DNA from: Paraprevotella sp.
GTDB taxonomy: Bacteria > Bacteroidota > Bacteroidia > Bacteroidales > Bacteroidaceae
DNA: 21,437 nt
Direction: 5' to 3'
Assembly: GCA_017630975.1 (NCBI GenBank)
Contig: JAGBUF010000035.1
Coordinates: 1-21,437 of the forward strand
Part shown: piece after piece, positions 7,061-16,000 of the stretch
Layout of the letters: every line of letters starts with the position of its first letter
Numbering within the stretch: position 1 is the stretch's first letter
The notes under the pieces: model-generated
What the model was told of the DNA's origin: nothing
Seen by the model: the letters and a program-made list of their open reading frames with translations, nothing else
The model's database searches: none
Translations under genes and position numbers: made by a program

Positions 7061-7426
7061 TTATAGAAATACGAAATAGACTGCCAGAATCAAGCATAAG
7101 AATGCTACAAGGTGGTTCCATTGCAGGGATTCGCCTTGGAACATGAAGGTGGCGATGACGGTAAAGACTACCAATGATATGACCTCCTGTATCACCTTGA
7201 GTTGCATCAGTGTGAAAGGTCCTCCGTTGCCTACGAAACCAATGCGGTTAGCAGGTACCTGACAGCAATATTCTGCAAATGCAATGATCCACGAGAAGAG
7301 GATCACACCGAACAATGGCCAATGATTAGAAACGCCTGTCTGTTGTAACTTCAGATGGCCGTACCATGCCAATGTCATGAAGATGTTGCTACTGATGAGC
7401 AATAGGATGGTATAAAGAATATTCAT
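7061..7426 (-). CDS. DUF486 family small membrane protein (DMT-like)
   Basis: A 121-residue protein with four predicted transmembrane helices at about 2-22, 36-55, 76-96 and 103-121. The segments WYGHLKL, ANRIGF, LKVIQEVI and LCLILAVYF match the DUF486 family, which is related in size and topology to the small multidrug resistance/DMT exporters. A substrate is not known. The FTLMQLKVIQE stretch at 71-81 is the most conserved part of the family. It appears to be the first gene of the run that continues into ttcA; no clear TAnnTTTG box was found in the 95 nt upstream. Confidence 0.85.
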   Translation of the reverse strand: MNILYTILLLISSNIFMTLAWYGHLKLQQTGVSNHWPLFGVILFSWIIAFAEYCCQVPANRIGFVGNGGPFTLMQLKVIQEVISLVVFTVIATFMFQGESLQWNHLVAFLCLILAVYFVFL

Positions 7427-7464
7427 AACCTGTGATGATTTGTTTTCCTATTTATAATATAAGA

Positions 7465-7502
7465 GAGGTGTATCAAAAGACTATTTGCATTTGATACACC
7501 TC
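7465..7502 (-). terminator. Hairpin after NfnAB-like gene
   Basis: GAGGTGTATCAAA (7465-7477) and TTTGATACACCTC (7490-7502) form a perfect 13-bp stem with a 12-nt loop, beginning 19 nt after the stop of the oxidoreductase gene. Followed by a T-rich stretch on the minus strand. It should end the serS-oxidoreductase transcript before the DUF486 gene. Confidence 0.75.
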
Positions 7503-7521
7503 ATCATATTAAAGTCAGTTA

Positions 7522-9882
7522 TTACTTTTGTAAATATTCGTGCATGTTGGCAGCTGCGCGACGTCCGTCACCCATGGCAAGGATAACTGTTGCACCACCG
7601 CGAACAATATCACCACCGGCAAAGATGGTCGGGATGTTGGTCTGCATGTTATCGTTCACCATAATGGTGTTCTTTCTGCCGAGTTCCAATCCCTCAATGG
7701 ATGTCGGAACAATAGGATTGGGCGATACACCTACTGCAACGATGGCCATGTCGATATCAATGGTTTCCGTAGCGCCCGGAATCACTTCCGGACTGCGGCG
7801 ACCGCTGGCATCCGGTTCACCTAGTTGCATCTTTTGCAGTACCACTTGTTTTACCGCCCCTTTCTCGTCAGCGATATACTCAATAGGGTTATGCAAGGTC
7901 ATGAATTCAATACCCTCTTCCTTCGCATGCTTCACCTCTTCCAGACGTGCCGGCATTTCTGCCTCTGAACGACGGTAGACAATAAATACACGCTCAGCAC
8001 CCAAACGTTTGGCGGTACGGCAAGAGTCCATGGCAGTGTTTCCACCACCCACCACCATCACATTGCGTGCGATATGGATAGGAGTATCTGTATCAGGGTT
8101 AGAAGCATCCATCAGATTGACACGTGTCAGGTACTCGTTGCTGGACATGATATTGATGCTGTTCTCTCCAGGTATGCCCATAAAGTTCGGCAGTCCGGCA
8201 CCGGAACCAACGAAAATGCCTTTGAAACCTTTCTCTTCCAGTTCCTTGACGCTGATGGTCTTGCCCACGAGACAGTCTTTTTCAAATTTTACGCCGATTT
8301 TTTCAAGATTCTGGATTTCAACGTCAACAATCTTGTTGGGCAAACGGAATTCAGGAATTCCATATTTCAATACACCACCGATTTCGTGCAGTGCTTCAAA
8401 TACTGTCACGTCATAACCGAATTTTGCCATATCACCGGCAAAAGAAAGTCCGGCAGGACCTGAACCGATGACAGCCACTTTGATACCGTTGTTAGCAGCA
8501 CATTCCGGTAATGACATCATTCCGCTTTCACGTTCAAAGTCGGCAGCGAAACGCTCCAGGTAACCAATGGCTACTGCAGGCTCGTTCATCTTCAGGTGTA
8601 TACATTGGCTCTCGCATTGTTTCTCTTGTGGGCAGACACGACCACACACTGCGGGAAGGGCAGAAGTGCTCTTCAATACGCGTGCCGCATTGAGGAACTC
8701 ACCACGTTCGATATTCTTGATGAAAGAAGGGATGTTGATGCTCACCGGACAACCTTGCATACAGGTTGGGTTGGCGCAGTCCAGACAGCGCTTGGCTTCT
8801 GTCATTGCCTGTTCGGCTGTAAGACCAATGTTCACCTCTTCGGTACGAGTAGTGGCACGATATACAGGATCCAGTTCAGGCATACTGACACGATGAATGG
8901 CTGTACGTTCCTTTGCTTTCATGGATTTTCTTATTTCCTGACGCCATTCCGCATTACGGTCGGTCAGTTCACTCAACGGAGTGGTGGTGTCCATGTTCTT
9001 CGCATCTAATGAACCTTGTGCAGGAACAGCTTTGCAGTTCTTTTCTTCATCGCAAGTATCAGCAGTCTGGTCCATACGTTCCATGTCTTCCATTTCCTCC
9101 TTCTTGAATGCGCCCATGCGCTTCAACATTTCGTCGAAATCTACTTGATGACCATCGAACTCAGGACCATCAACACATACGAAACGGGTCTTTCCTCCCA
9201 CTGAGATACGGCATGCACCGCACATACCTGTACCGTCCACCATGATGGTGTTCAGTGATACGTCTGTAGGAATCTCATATTTCTTGGTGAGCAAGCAGCA
9301 GAACTTCATCATGATGGCAGGGCCGATGGCAAAACATTTGTTTACCTTCTCGCGCTTGATCACACTTTCTATACCTTCGGTGACCAAACCTTTGTTGCCA
9401 TAACTGCCATCATCTGTCATAATGATGACTTCATCCGAACTCTTACGAACTTCATCTTCGAGGATAATCAAATCCTTTGTTCTTCCTGCAAGGACAGAAA
9501 TGACGCGGTTTCCGGCAGCTTTCAAAGCTTGTATGATTGGGAGCATCGGTGCCACACCTACACCACCTCCGGCACAAACCACTGTTCCGAAGTTGTCGAT
9601 ATGAGTAGCTTTACCCAATGGGCCCACCAAGTCTGTGATATAGTCACCTTCGTTCAGATTACAGAGTTTAGTGGAAGATAAACCTACCTTCTGTACCACT
9701 AATGTGATTGTACCTTTTTCAGTATCAGCTCCGGCGATGGTCAATGGCATACGCTCGCCCTTTTCGCCTACGCGGACAATAACGAAATGTCCGGCTTTGC
9801 GTGCTTTCGCAATGAGCGGAGCTTCAATCTCAAATTTATAGACTTTCTCAGAGAACTGAGATTTGGAAACAATCTTGTTCAT
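7522..9882 (-). CDS. Fused NfnA/NfnB-type NAD(P)H:ferredoxin oxidoreductase (GltA-type)
   Basis: A 786-residue fusion of two normally separate proteins. Residues 1-260 resemble NfnA, also annotated as the PyrK/sulfide dehydrogenase electron-transfer subunit: a ferredoxin-reductase-like FAD/NAD domain with AGGGVGVAP (104-112) and a [2Fe-2S] site made by D216, C221, C224 and C236. A charged linker spans about 255-310. Residues 310-786 resemble NfnB/GltD (NADPH-dependent glutamate synthase small subunit): [4Fe-4S] cysteines at 366, 369, 374 and 378 and at 413, 417, 423 and 427, FAD-binding GSGPAGL (473-479), NADP-binding GGGNTA (612-617) and GGDIVRGG (756-763). In NfnAB these parts couple NADH, NADPH and ferredoxin by electron bifurcation. 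Activity in the fusion is inference. It starts 24 nt after serS and is probably co-transcribed with it. Confidence 0.88.
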   Translation of the reverse strand: MNKIVSKSQFSEKVYKFEIEAPLIAKARKAGHFVIVRVGEKGERMPLTIAGADTEKGTITLVVQKVGLSSTKLCNLNEGDYITDLVGPLGKATHIDNFGTVVCAGGGVGVAPMLPIIQALKAAGNRVISVLAGRTKDLIILEDEVRKSSDEVIIMTDDGSYGNKGLVTEGIESVIKREKVNKCFAIGPAIMMKFCCLLTKKYEIPTDVSLNTIMVDGTGMCGACRISVGGKTRFVCVDGPEFDGHQVDFDEMLKRMGAFKKEEMEDMERMDQTADTCDEEKNCKAVPAQGSLDAKNMDTTTPLSELTDRNAEWRQEIRKSMKAKERTAIHRVSMPELDPVYRATTRTEEVNIGLTAEQAMTEAKRCLDCANPTCMQGCPVSINIPSFIKNIERGEFLNAARVLKSTSALPAVCGRVCPQEKQCESQCIHLKMNEPAVAIGYLERFAADFERESGMMSLPECAANNGIKVAVIGSGPAGLSFAGDMAKFGYDVTVFEALHEIGGVLKYGIPEFRLPNKIVDVEIQNLEKIGVKFEKDCLVGKTISVKELEEKGFKGIFVGSGAGLPNFMGIPGENSINIMSSNEYLTRVNLMDASNPDTDTPIHIARNVMVVGGGNTAMDSCRTAKRLGAERVFIVYRRSEAEMPARLEEVKHAKEEGIEFMTLHNPIEYIADEKGAVKQVVLQKMQLGEPDASGRRSPEVIPGATETIDIDMAIVAVGVSPNPIVPTSIEGLELGRKNTIMVNDNMQTNIPTIFAGGDIVRGGATVILAMGDGRRAAANMHEYLQK

Positions 9883-9906
9883 TGTCTTATTGTGTTTTGT
9901 TTGTTC

Positions 9907-11196
9907 TTAAAAAGGTTTTTCGTCCAATATCTCGAATCCGCAGTAAGGTACTAAACATTTAGGGATTCTGATACCTTCCGGAGTTTGGTTGTTCTCCATA
10001 ATAGCCGCCACGATACGTGGCAATGCCAAAGCAGATCCGTTCAAGGTGTGGCACAATTCTGTTTTCTTGTCTTCTATACGTCTATAGCGGCACTTCAAAC
10101 GGTTGGCCTGATATGTGTCAAAATTAGAAACAGAGCTGACTTCCAACCAACGTTTCTGTGCTTCAGAGTACACCTCAAAGTCGTAACATACTGCAGCTGT
10201 AAAACTCATGTCACCACCGCAGAGACGAAGGATGCGGTAGGGGAGCTCAAGTTTCTGCAACAATCCCTCAACGTGTGCAAGCATTTCTTGATGTGATTGT
10301 TCAGAATGTTCCGGAGTGTCGATACGTACAATCTCAACCTTAGAGAACTCATGCAGACGGTTCAAACCGCGTACGTCCTTACCGTATGAACCGGCTTCGC
10401 GACGGAAACATTGGGTATAGGCACAGTTCTTGATAGGTAATTCTTTTTCGTCAACAATCACGTCACGGTAAATGTTAGTGACAGGCACCTCGGCAGTAGG
10501 AATCAGATAAAGATTGTCCAAATTGCAATGATACATCTGTCCTTCCTTGTCGGGCAACTGACCGGTTCCATATCCTGACGCCTCATTGACCACAGTCGGT
10601 GGCATCACTTCTTCATAACCTGATTTGCGAGCCTCGTCCAGGAAGAAGTTGATCAATGCACGTTGCAGACGTGCGCCTTTTCCTCTGTAAACGGGGAACC
10701 CGGCACCGGCAATTTTTACGCCTAAGTCAAAATCAATAAGATTGTATTTTTTTGCCAGTTCCCAATGAGGAAGAGCGTCCTGAGGCAATTCATTTTCCAT
10801 ACCACCGGTTTTTACCACCACATTGTCCTCGGCAGTACCACCTTCCGGTACGATATCGTAAGGGATGTTAGGGATGGCACAGAGTTGCATGGTTAATTCA
10901 TGTTGTGCGGCATCCATCTCTTCCTGCAACGTCTTGCTGGTTTCTTTCAATTTTGCCACTTCTGCTTTGATGGCTTCAGCTTCCTCCTTTTGTCCTTGTT
11001 TCATGAGTGCGCCAATCTGTGCCGCCAATTTCTTGCTTTCGGACAAATTCATATCTAATTGTGTCTGCGCTTCACGACGTTTCTTGTCTGTGGTCAGTAC
11101 AAAGTCTATGGCTTCTTTAGCTCCGGAGAAGTGCTTCTTCTCCAACCCTTTGATGACCCATTCGGTCTTTTCATTGATGAGTTTTAATGTAAGCAT
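9907..11196 (-). CDS. serS: Seryl-tRNA synthetase
   Basis: A 429-residue class II aminoacyl-tRNA synthetase that charges tRNA-Ser with serine. The N-terminal part (residues 25-105) is the long antiparallel coiled-coil arm that contacts the tRNA variable arm. The catalytic core shows the TAEVP serine pocket (234-238), motif 2 CFRREAGSYGKDVRGL (263-278) and motif 3 NGSALALPR (386-394). The start at MLTLKLI is the standard one. It lies immediately upstream of the NfnAB-like gene and faces away from a plus-strand transporter gene. Confidence 0.97.
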   Translation of the reverse strand: MLTLKLINEKTEWVIKGLEKKHFSGAKEAIDFVLTTDKKRREAQTQLDMNLSESKKLAAQIGALMKQGQKEEAEAIKAEVAKLKETSKTLQEEMDAAQHELTMQLCAIPNIPYDIVPEGGTAEDNVVVKTGGMENELPQDALPHWELAKKYNLIDFDLGVKIAGAGFPVYRGKGARLQRALINFFLDEARKSGYEEVMPPTVVNEASGYGTGQLPDKEGQMYHCNLDNLYLIPTAEVPVTNIYRDVIVDEKELPIKNCAYTQCFRREAGSYGKDVRGLNRLHEFSKVEIVRIDTPEHSEQSHQEMLAHVEGLLQKLELPYRILRLCGGDMSFTAAVCYDFEVYSEAQKRWLEVSSVSNFDTYQANRLKCRYRRIEDKKTELCHTLNGSALALPRIVAAIMENNQTPEGIRIPKCLVPYCGFEILDEKPF

Positions 11197-11232
11197 GTTA
11201 TGATCTTTCGTTTAAAATTTCATTGTAATTTG

Positions 11233-11240
11233 CAAAATTA
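11233..11240 (-). promoter_or_regulatory. Candidate -7 box for serS
   Basis: On the minus strand this reads TAATTTTG, fitting the Bacteroidetes TAnnTTTG element, 36 nt upstream of the serS start. No TTG-type -33 element is present at the usual 19-21 nt spacing, so support is partial. Confidence 0.45.
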
Positions 11241-11322
11241 AATAAAAAAAAGTGAAAGGGGGTATGATTGACAAAAAATATACGCGCGTATGCGTTCTTT
11301 TATTTCTTTTTGGATATAAACC

Positions 11323-11353
11323 TTGAGCACTGCGAATTTTATGATTATCTTTG
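11323..11353 (+). promoter_or_regulatory. Bacteroidetes-type promoter for AspT-like gene
   Basis: TTG (11323-11325), a 20-nt spacer and TATCTTTG (11346-11353) match the TTG-N19-21-TAnnTTTG promoter of Bacteroides. Transcription would begin a few bases later, leaving a very short leader before the ATG at 11373 and ruling out the longer upstream frame as translated sequence. Confidence 0.75.
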
Positions 11354-11372
11354 TCAAAATAACTCATTGATT

Positions 11373-12968
11373 ATGTTAACCGATTTATTGAACTCTGCTT
11401 ATTTTGCGCTTTTCCTTATCGTTGCCCTTGGTTTTATGTTAGGTCGCATCAAGGTGCGCGGCGTGTCGTTGGATGTGTCTGCAGTGATTTTTATCGCTTT
11501 GCTTTTCGGACATTTTGGTGTGAGTATTCCAAAAGAATTAGGAAATTTCGGATTGGTACTGTTTATTTTTACTATTGGAATACAGGCTGGACCGGGATTT
11601 TTTGATTCGTTCAGGAGTAAGGGGAAAACTTTGATACTTATTACGCTTTTGATTATAGCATCGGCTTCGTTGACGGCAATAGGGTTGAAGTATGCCTTTG
11701 ATATAGAAACACCGAGTATTGTCGGTCTGATAGCAGGAGCATTGACCAGTACACCCGGTTTGGCTGTAGCAATTGATAGTACAAACTCCCCATTGGCATC
11801 CATTGCGTATGGTATCGCTTATCCCTTTGGCGTTATCGGAGTCATCTTATTCGTTAAATTACTGCCCAAGTTGCTGCGTGTGGATTTGGAAAAAGAGGCG
11901 CGTCAATTAGAAAATGAGAGAAGAAGTAAATATCCGGAATTGCAGACTTGTATCTTCAAAGTCACTAACCAACCGGTATTTAATCAGACATTGGCACAGC
12001 TGAACATTGGTCGTATGACAGGCGCTGTGATTTCACGTATCAAACATGGGGATGAGATATTGATGCCCAGCGGTAGTAAGGTGCTACACGAAAATGATTG
12101 GGTACAAGCTGTGGGTAGCGAGTACTCGCTGACGCAGTTGGAAATTATGCTTGGTAAACGTGAAGAAGGTGAGTTGCCATTGGTGGATAGCCAGGATATA
12201 CAGTCGCTTTTGGTGACGAATAAGAAAATGATCAACAAACAGTTGGGCGAGTTAAATCTCTATCAGAATTTCGGTTGTACGGTAACCCGCATTCGTCGAA
12301 GTGGTATTGATATTTCTCCTTCTCCGGATTTGGCATTGAAGTTGGGAGACAAGTTGATGGTCGTTGGTGAGAAGGATGGTATGGAAGGTTTGGCATGTAT
12401 GTTGGGAAACGATGCTAAGCAATTGTCAGATACCGATTTCTTCCCCATTGCTATGGGTATAGTTTTGGGCGTACTCTTTGGGAAATTAAACATATCATTC
12501 GGTAGTGGCATGTCTTTCTCTCCCGGTCTGACAGGTGGAGTTTTGATAGTAGCTTTGGTATTGAGTGCCATTGGAAAAACAGGACCCATTCTTTGGTCCA
12601 TGTCCGGACCTTCCAATCAGTTATTGCGTCAGTTGGGATTATTACTTTTCTTGGCAGAAGTAGGAACATCTGCAGGAAAGACATTGTTGGCTACATTTCA
12701 AAGCAGTGGTGCACTGATGTTCTTTGTTGGTGCTGCCATAACATTGGTACCTATGTTTGTTTCTGTGTTGATAGGAAGGTATGTTTTCAAAATTTCCATG
12801 TTGGATTTGTTGGGAACCATCACTGGAGGTATGACCAGTACACCGGGTTTGGCAGCTGCAGATTCAATGGTGGACAGCAATATACCTGGAGTGGCATACG
12901 CAACGGTATATCCTATAGCTATGGTCTTTCTGATCGTCTTTATACAGGTTATTGCGTTGGTGTTGTAG
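11373..12968 (+). CDS. AspT/YidE-type transporter with two TrkA-C domains
   Basis: A 531-residue inner-membrane protein. The in-frame codons from 11268 to 11372 are excluded because a matching promoter lies inside them, so ATG 11373 (MLTDLLNSAYFALF) is the start. Layout: an N-terminal membrane half (about 5-165), two RCK_C/TrkA-C-like cytosolic domains (about 195-275 and 285-365, the second with LALKLGDKLMVVGEK), and a C-terminal membrane half (375-531). The halves are an ancient duplication, each carrying the signature TSTPGLA (125-131 and 488-494) followed by a Y-P motif (Y150-P151 and its counterpart). This is the aspartate:alanine exchanger (AspT)/YidE/YbjL superfamily. The substrate cannot be told from sequence; TrkA-C domains suggest control by a nucleotide or ion ligand. 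Confidence 0.9.
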   Translation: MLTDLLNSAYFALFLIVALGFMLGRIKVRGVSLDVSAVIFIALLFGHFGVSIPKELGNFGLVLFIFTIGIQAGPGFFDSFRSKGKTLILITLLIIASASLTAIGLKYAFDIETPSIVGLIAGALTSTPGLAVAIDSTNSPLASIAYGIAYPFGVIGVILFVKLLPKLLRVDLEKEARQLENERRSKYPELQTCIFKVTNQPVFNQTLAQLNIGRMTGAVISRIKHGDEILMPSGSKVLHENDWVQAVGSEYSLTQLEIMLGKREEGELPLVDSQDIQSLLVTNKKMINKQLGELNLYQNFGCTVTRIRRSGIDISPSPDLALKLGDKLMVVGEKDGMEGLACMLGNDAKQLSDTDFFPIAMGIVLGVLFGKLNISFGSGMSFSPGLTGGVLIVALVLSAIGKTGPILWSMSGPSNQLLRQLGLLLFLAEVGTSAGKTLLATFQSSGALMFFVGAAITLVPMFVSVLIGRYVFKISMLDLLGTITGGMTSTPGLAAADSMVDSNIPGVAYATVYPIAMVFLIVFIQVIALVL

Positions 12969-13000
12969 AATTAAAGTGAAATTTATTATTTGTGAAACAT

Positions 13001-16000
13001 ATGAAGAAGTTTTTTGTATTTTTCAGTTGGTTAGTTGCGATGACAGCGACTACAATTCACGCTAGCGATTCTTTTAACGGGTTTTCTGTTACATCAGAGG
13101 GCGCGTGGTGTTGGTTTGCAGATCCCCGCGCCATTCACTATGAGAATGAATCAGGGACAATTAAGTCTACCTATATCGGTTATATTGATGTGCATGGAAG
13201 TGTTAGAGCTACTCAATATAACTTTCTAACCGGAAGAAGAGAGGAGGTCTTGGTACGTACAGGTTTTCAACCCGATGACCATAACAACCCGACTTTTTTA
13301 GTTTTGCCCGATGAACGTGTTTTGATCATATACTCCCGCCATACTGATGAAGCCGCTTTTTATTATAGAGTATCAACTGTTCCTGGCGATATTACGACTT
13401 TGGGAGAAGAGAAATGTATTAAAACAAATCACAATACAACTTACCCTTCGCCCTTCATATTGAGCGATGATCCTGACCACTTCTATATGTGTTGGCGTGG
13501 TTTGGGATGGCATCCAACAATAGCTAAGTTTACTTTGCCTGATGCGAATGGTGATGTGACTGTCAAATGGGGACCTTACCAGATTGTTCAATCGACAGGA
13601 GCGCGTCCATACGCCAAATACCATAGTAATGGTAAGGATAAACTCTATATGACTTATACAACCGGTCATCCTGATAATGAGCAACCCAACTGGGTATATT
13701 TTAATGTCATAAATATCAATGCTAAAAATAATAATGGCGTGGTGACTACTCAGCCTACTCTTGAGGATATTAAAGGCAATACATTATCTACCATTGCAAA
13801 TGGTAAGTTTAATGTAAACAAAACCGATAATTATAAAAAATCATATCCATATACCATAGTAGACGCTCCAACTAATATGCGTGATTGGGTATGGCAAGTA
13901 TCTACAGATGCGACAGACAAACCCATCATAGCAATGGTGCGTATTAACGACGCAAAGAGTCAGCATGAGTATTTCTATGCCAAATGGACCGGTTCACAAT
14001 GGCGTTTGACCGACTTGGCAAATGGTGGTGGACGTTTCCATTCATCTAATACCGAGTATTGTTATAGTGGTGGTGAAGCAATAGACCCTGCCAATCCGAA
14101 TGTTATTTATTTGTCTATACCTACAGTCGGTGATTCAGGCAAATCCGTTTATGAAATATGGAAATATACTTTGAATGAAAATGGTGTTATAGAATCTAAA
14201 GAACAGATCACCAAGAATTCAGAGAAAAATAATATTCGTCCTTATGTATTGCCGGGAGCAGACAATTCGCCTCTGCGATTGACTTGGATGCATGGAGATT
14301 ATTATTATTGGATAGTTAAGAAGGATTTTCCGTTGGGTTATCCTACAGGCATTCGATGTGACTATGAATATGTTGAGACAGTCAATTCAATAGTCGATAG
14401 CCCTAATAGTGTTAAGGATTATGCCGGTGTTTCAATGTCCGCTACTTCTGTGGAGTCTGAATCATTGCCTTCAGCGTCTTCTTTTACGTTTAATGTGTCA
14501 TTAAAACTGAGTCCTTCTGTCTACTACGGAACATTATTTACAATTGATGATTTGTCTTATGGCATATCGCAAACAGATGCGAAACCTTATGTTAAATTAG
14601 GTAGTAACACCTATGCAGGTTCTAATGCTTTATATACGTCGGATGATTGGGCTTTAAATTCAAACGGGACAAGTGGTGATGTTTGGTTGACAAAATTAGG
14701 TGTCTTTAATATAACACTGACTTATGACGGTAATCAGTTGACAATTTATCGCAATGGATTGATAGATCAAAGAATAAATGGAGTGGCTTTGACTGCCGAC
14801 CAGGTCAGAATTGGTGGCTTTGAAGGTAATCTATTGATGACGAAGATATATTCAGAGTGTTTGAATCAGGATGAGGTGAAGTATATGTTGAGAAAGGGTG
14901 TCCTTGACGCGTTGTGGTTACCATCGGAAGTTATAACAGATGTTGTTTTACCATCAAAACTCAATGGAGAGAACATATCATGGACGTCTAGTAATGATGA
15001 AATATTGGCTAATGATGGAACCTTTGTTGCGCCCGAAATACCGACCGAAGTAAAACTTACTGCTACCATAGGTGCCTCAACACGTGAATTTACGCTTTTG
15101 GCTCAACCACGCATTGCTTTGGATAATCATCAGTTGATAAGATATGATTTTGAAGGTGGTAATGATTCGTATACCAATAATGGAATTACTTATGTTAAGG
15201 ACCATTCAGGCAAGGGAAATGATCTTAAGTTGTTAGGGCGTTATACCATAGACGGAACATTGAATCTGACAAGTAATACTTCCACAGGTTTCTCAACAAA
15301 TGGTTATGGTATTGTTCCCCCATCAGTAATGGATAGTCTTCGCAGTTATACTGTCTTGTTTGAGGCCTCACCTAAGGTTCTTACTGCTGCGCCGCGCTTC
15401 TATGATTTCGGATTTAACTCAGGTAACAGTTTGTTTTTCCGTGCTAACACTTTAGCAGCCGGTATTAAGTATAACGGTGGTACAACAACAATGGTAAATG
15501 CAAGTAAAACCTTAGAAGTAGGTAGATCTTATAAGTTGGCTGTGACATACGATGCGCGACAAGGAGTGACTAGTATTTATGTTGATGGTGTGATGGTCGG
15601 TAGTGGAAGGGAGAATGTCAACGAACCATATATGATAGCAGCGTTACAAGATGCGAATCGTTGTTATATTGGAAGAACACAGTGGTGGGATACCAATGTG
15701 GCAAACGACAATGGTGATTATGTGGGTACGATCGATAATTTCTATATGTTCAATGTAGCCTTGACTTTAGAGGAAATTGCAGCAATACAAGAGATTCGTC
15801 TTGAAGACGAAAACTTGAATGTGAATTGTACTGACAGATTATTGAATCCGGATTTTGAAGGTTCTTATACGATAAAAAGTGGAACGGGCGTTGTGTCTGA
15901 CAGAGCAATCTATCAGCCAGAACAATGGACTGTTACTTATACTTCAGCGAATGAGAATGATATGACTATTCTCAACTCCTCATGTTTGTATTCTAGCTTG

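Noticed and set aside
7544..9009. Several plus-strand open frames of 94-144 codons
   Set aside because: All lie opposite the well-supported NfnAB-like gene and read as antisense shadows.
11268..11372. Upstream in-frame extension of the AspT-like transporter
   Set aside because: A matching -33/-7 promoter lies within it, and family members begin at the hydrophobic segment following ATG 11373.
11399..12684. Minus-strand open frames opposite the transporter gene
   Set aside because: Their translations are mirror images of membrane-protein codon patterns, without motifs of their own.
12981..12999. Possible TAnnTTTG promoter box before the BNR_4 gene (TATTATTTG)
   Set aside because: The spacing inside the box is one base too long and no TTG element lies at the right distance; co-transcription with the transporter gene is as likely.
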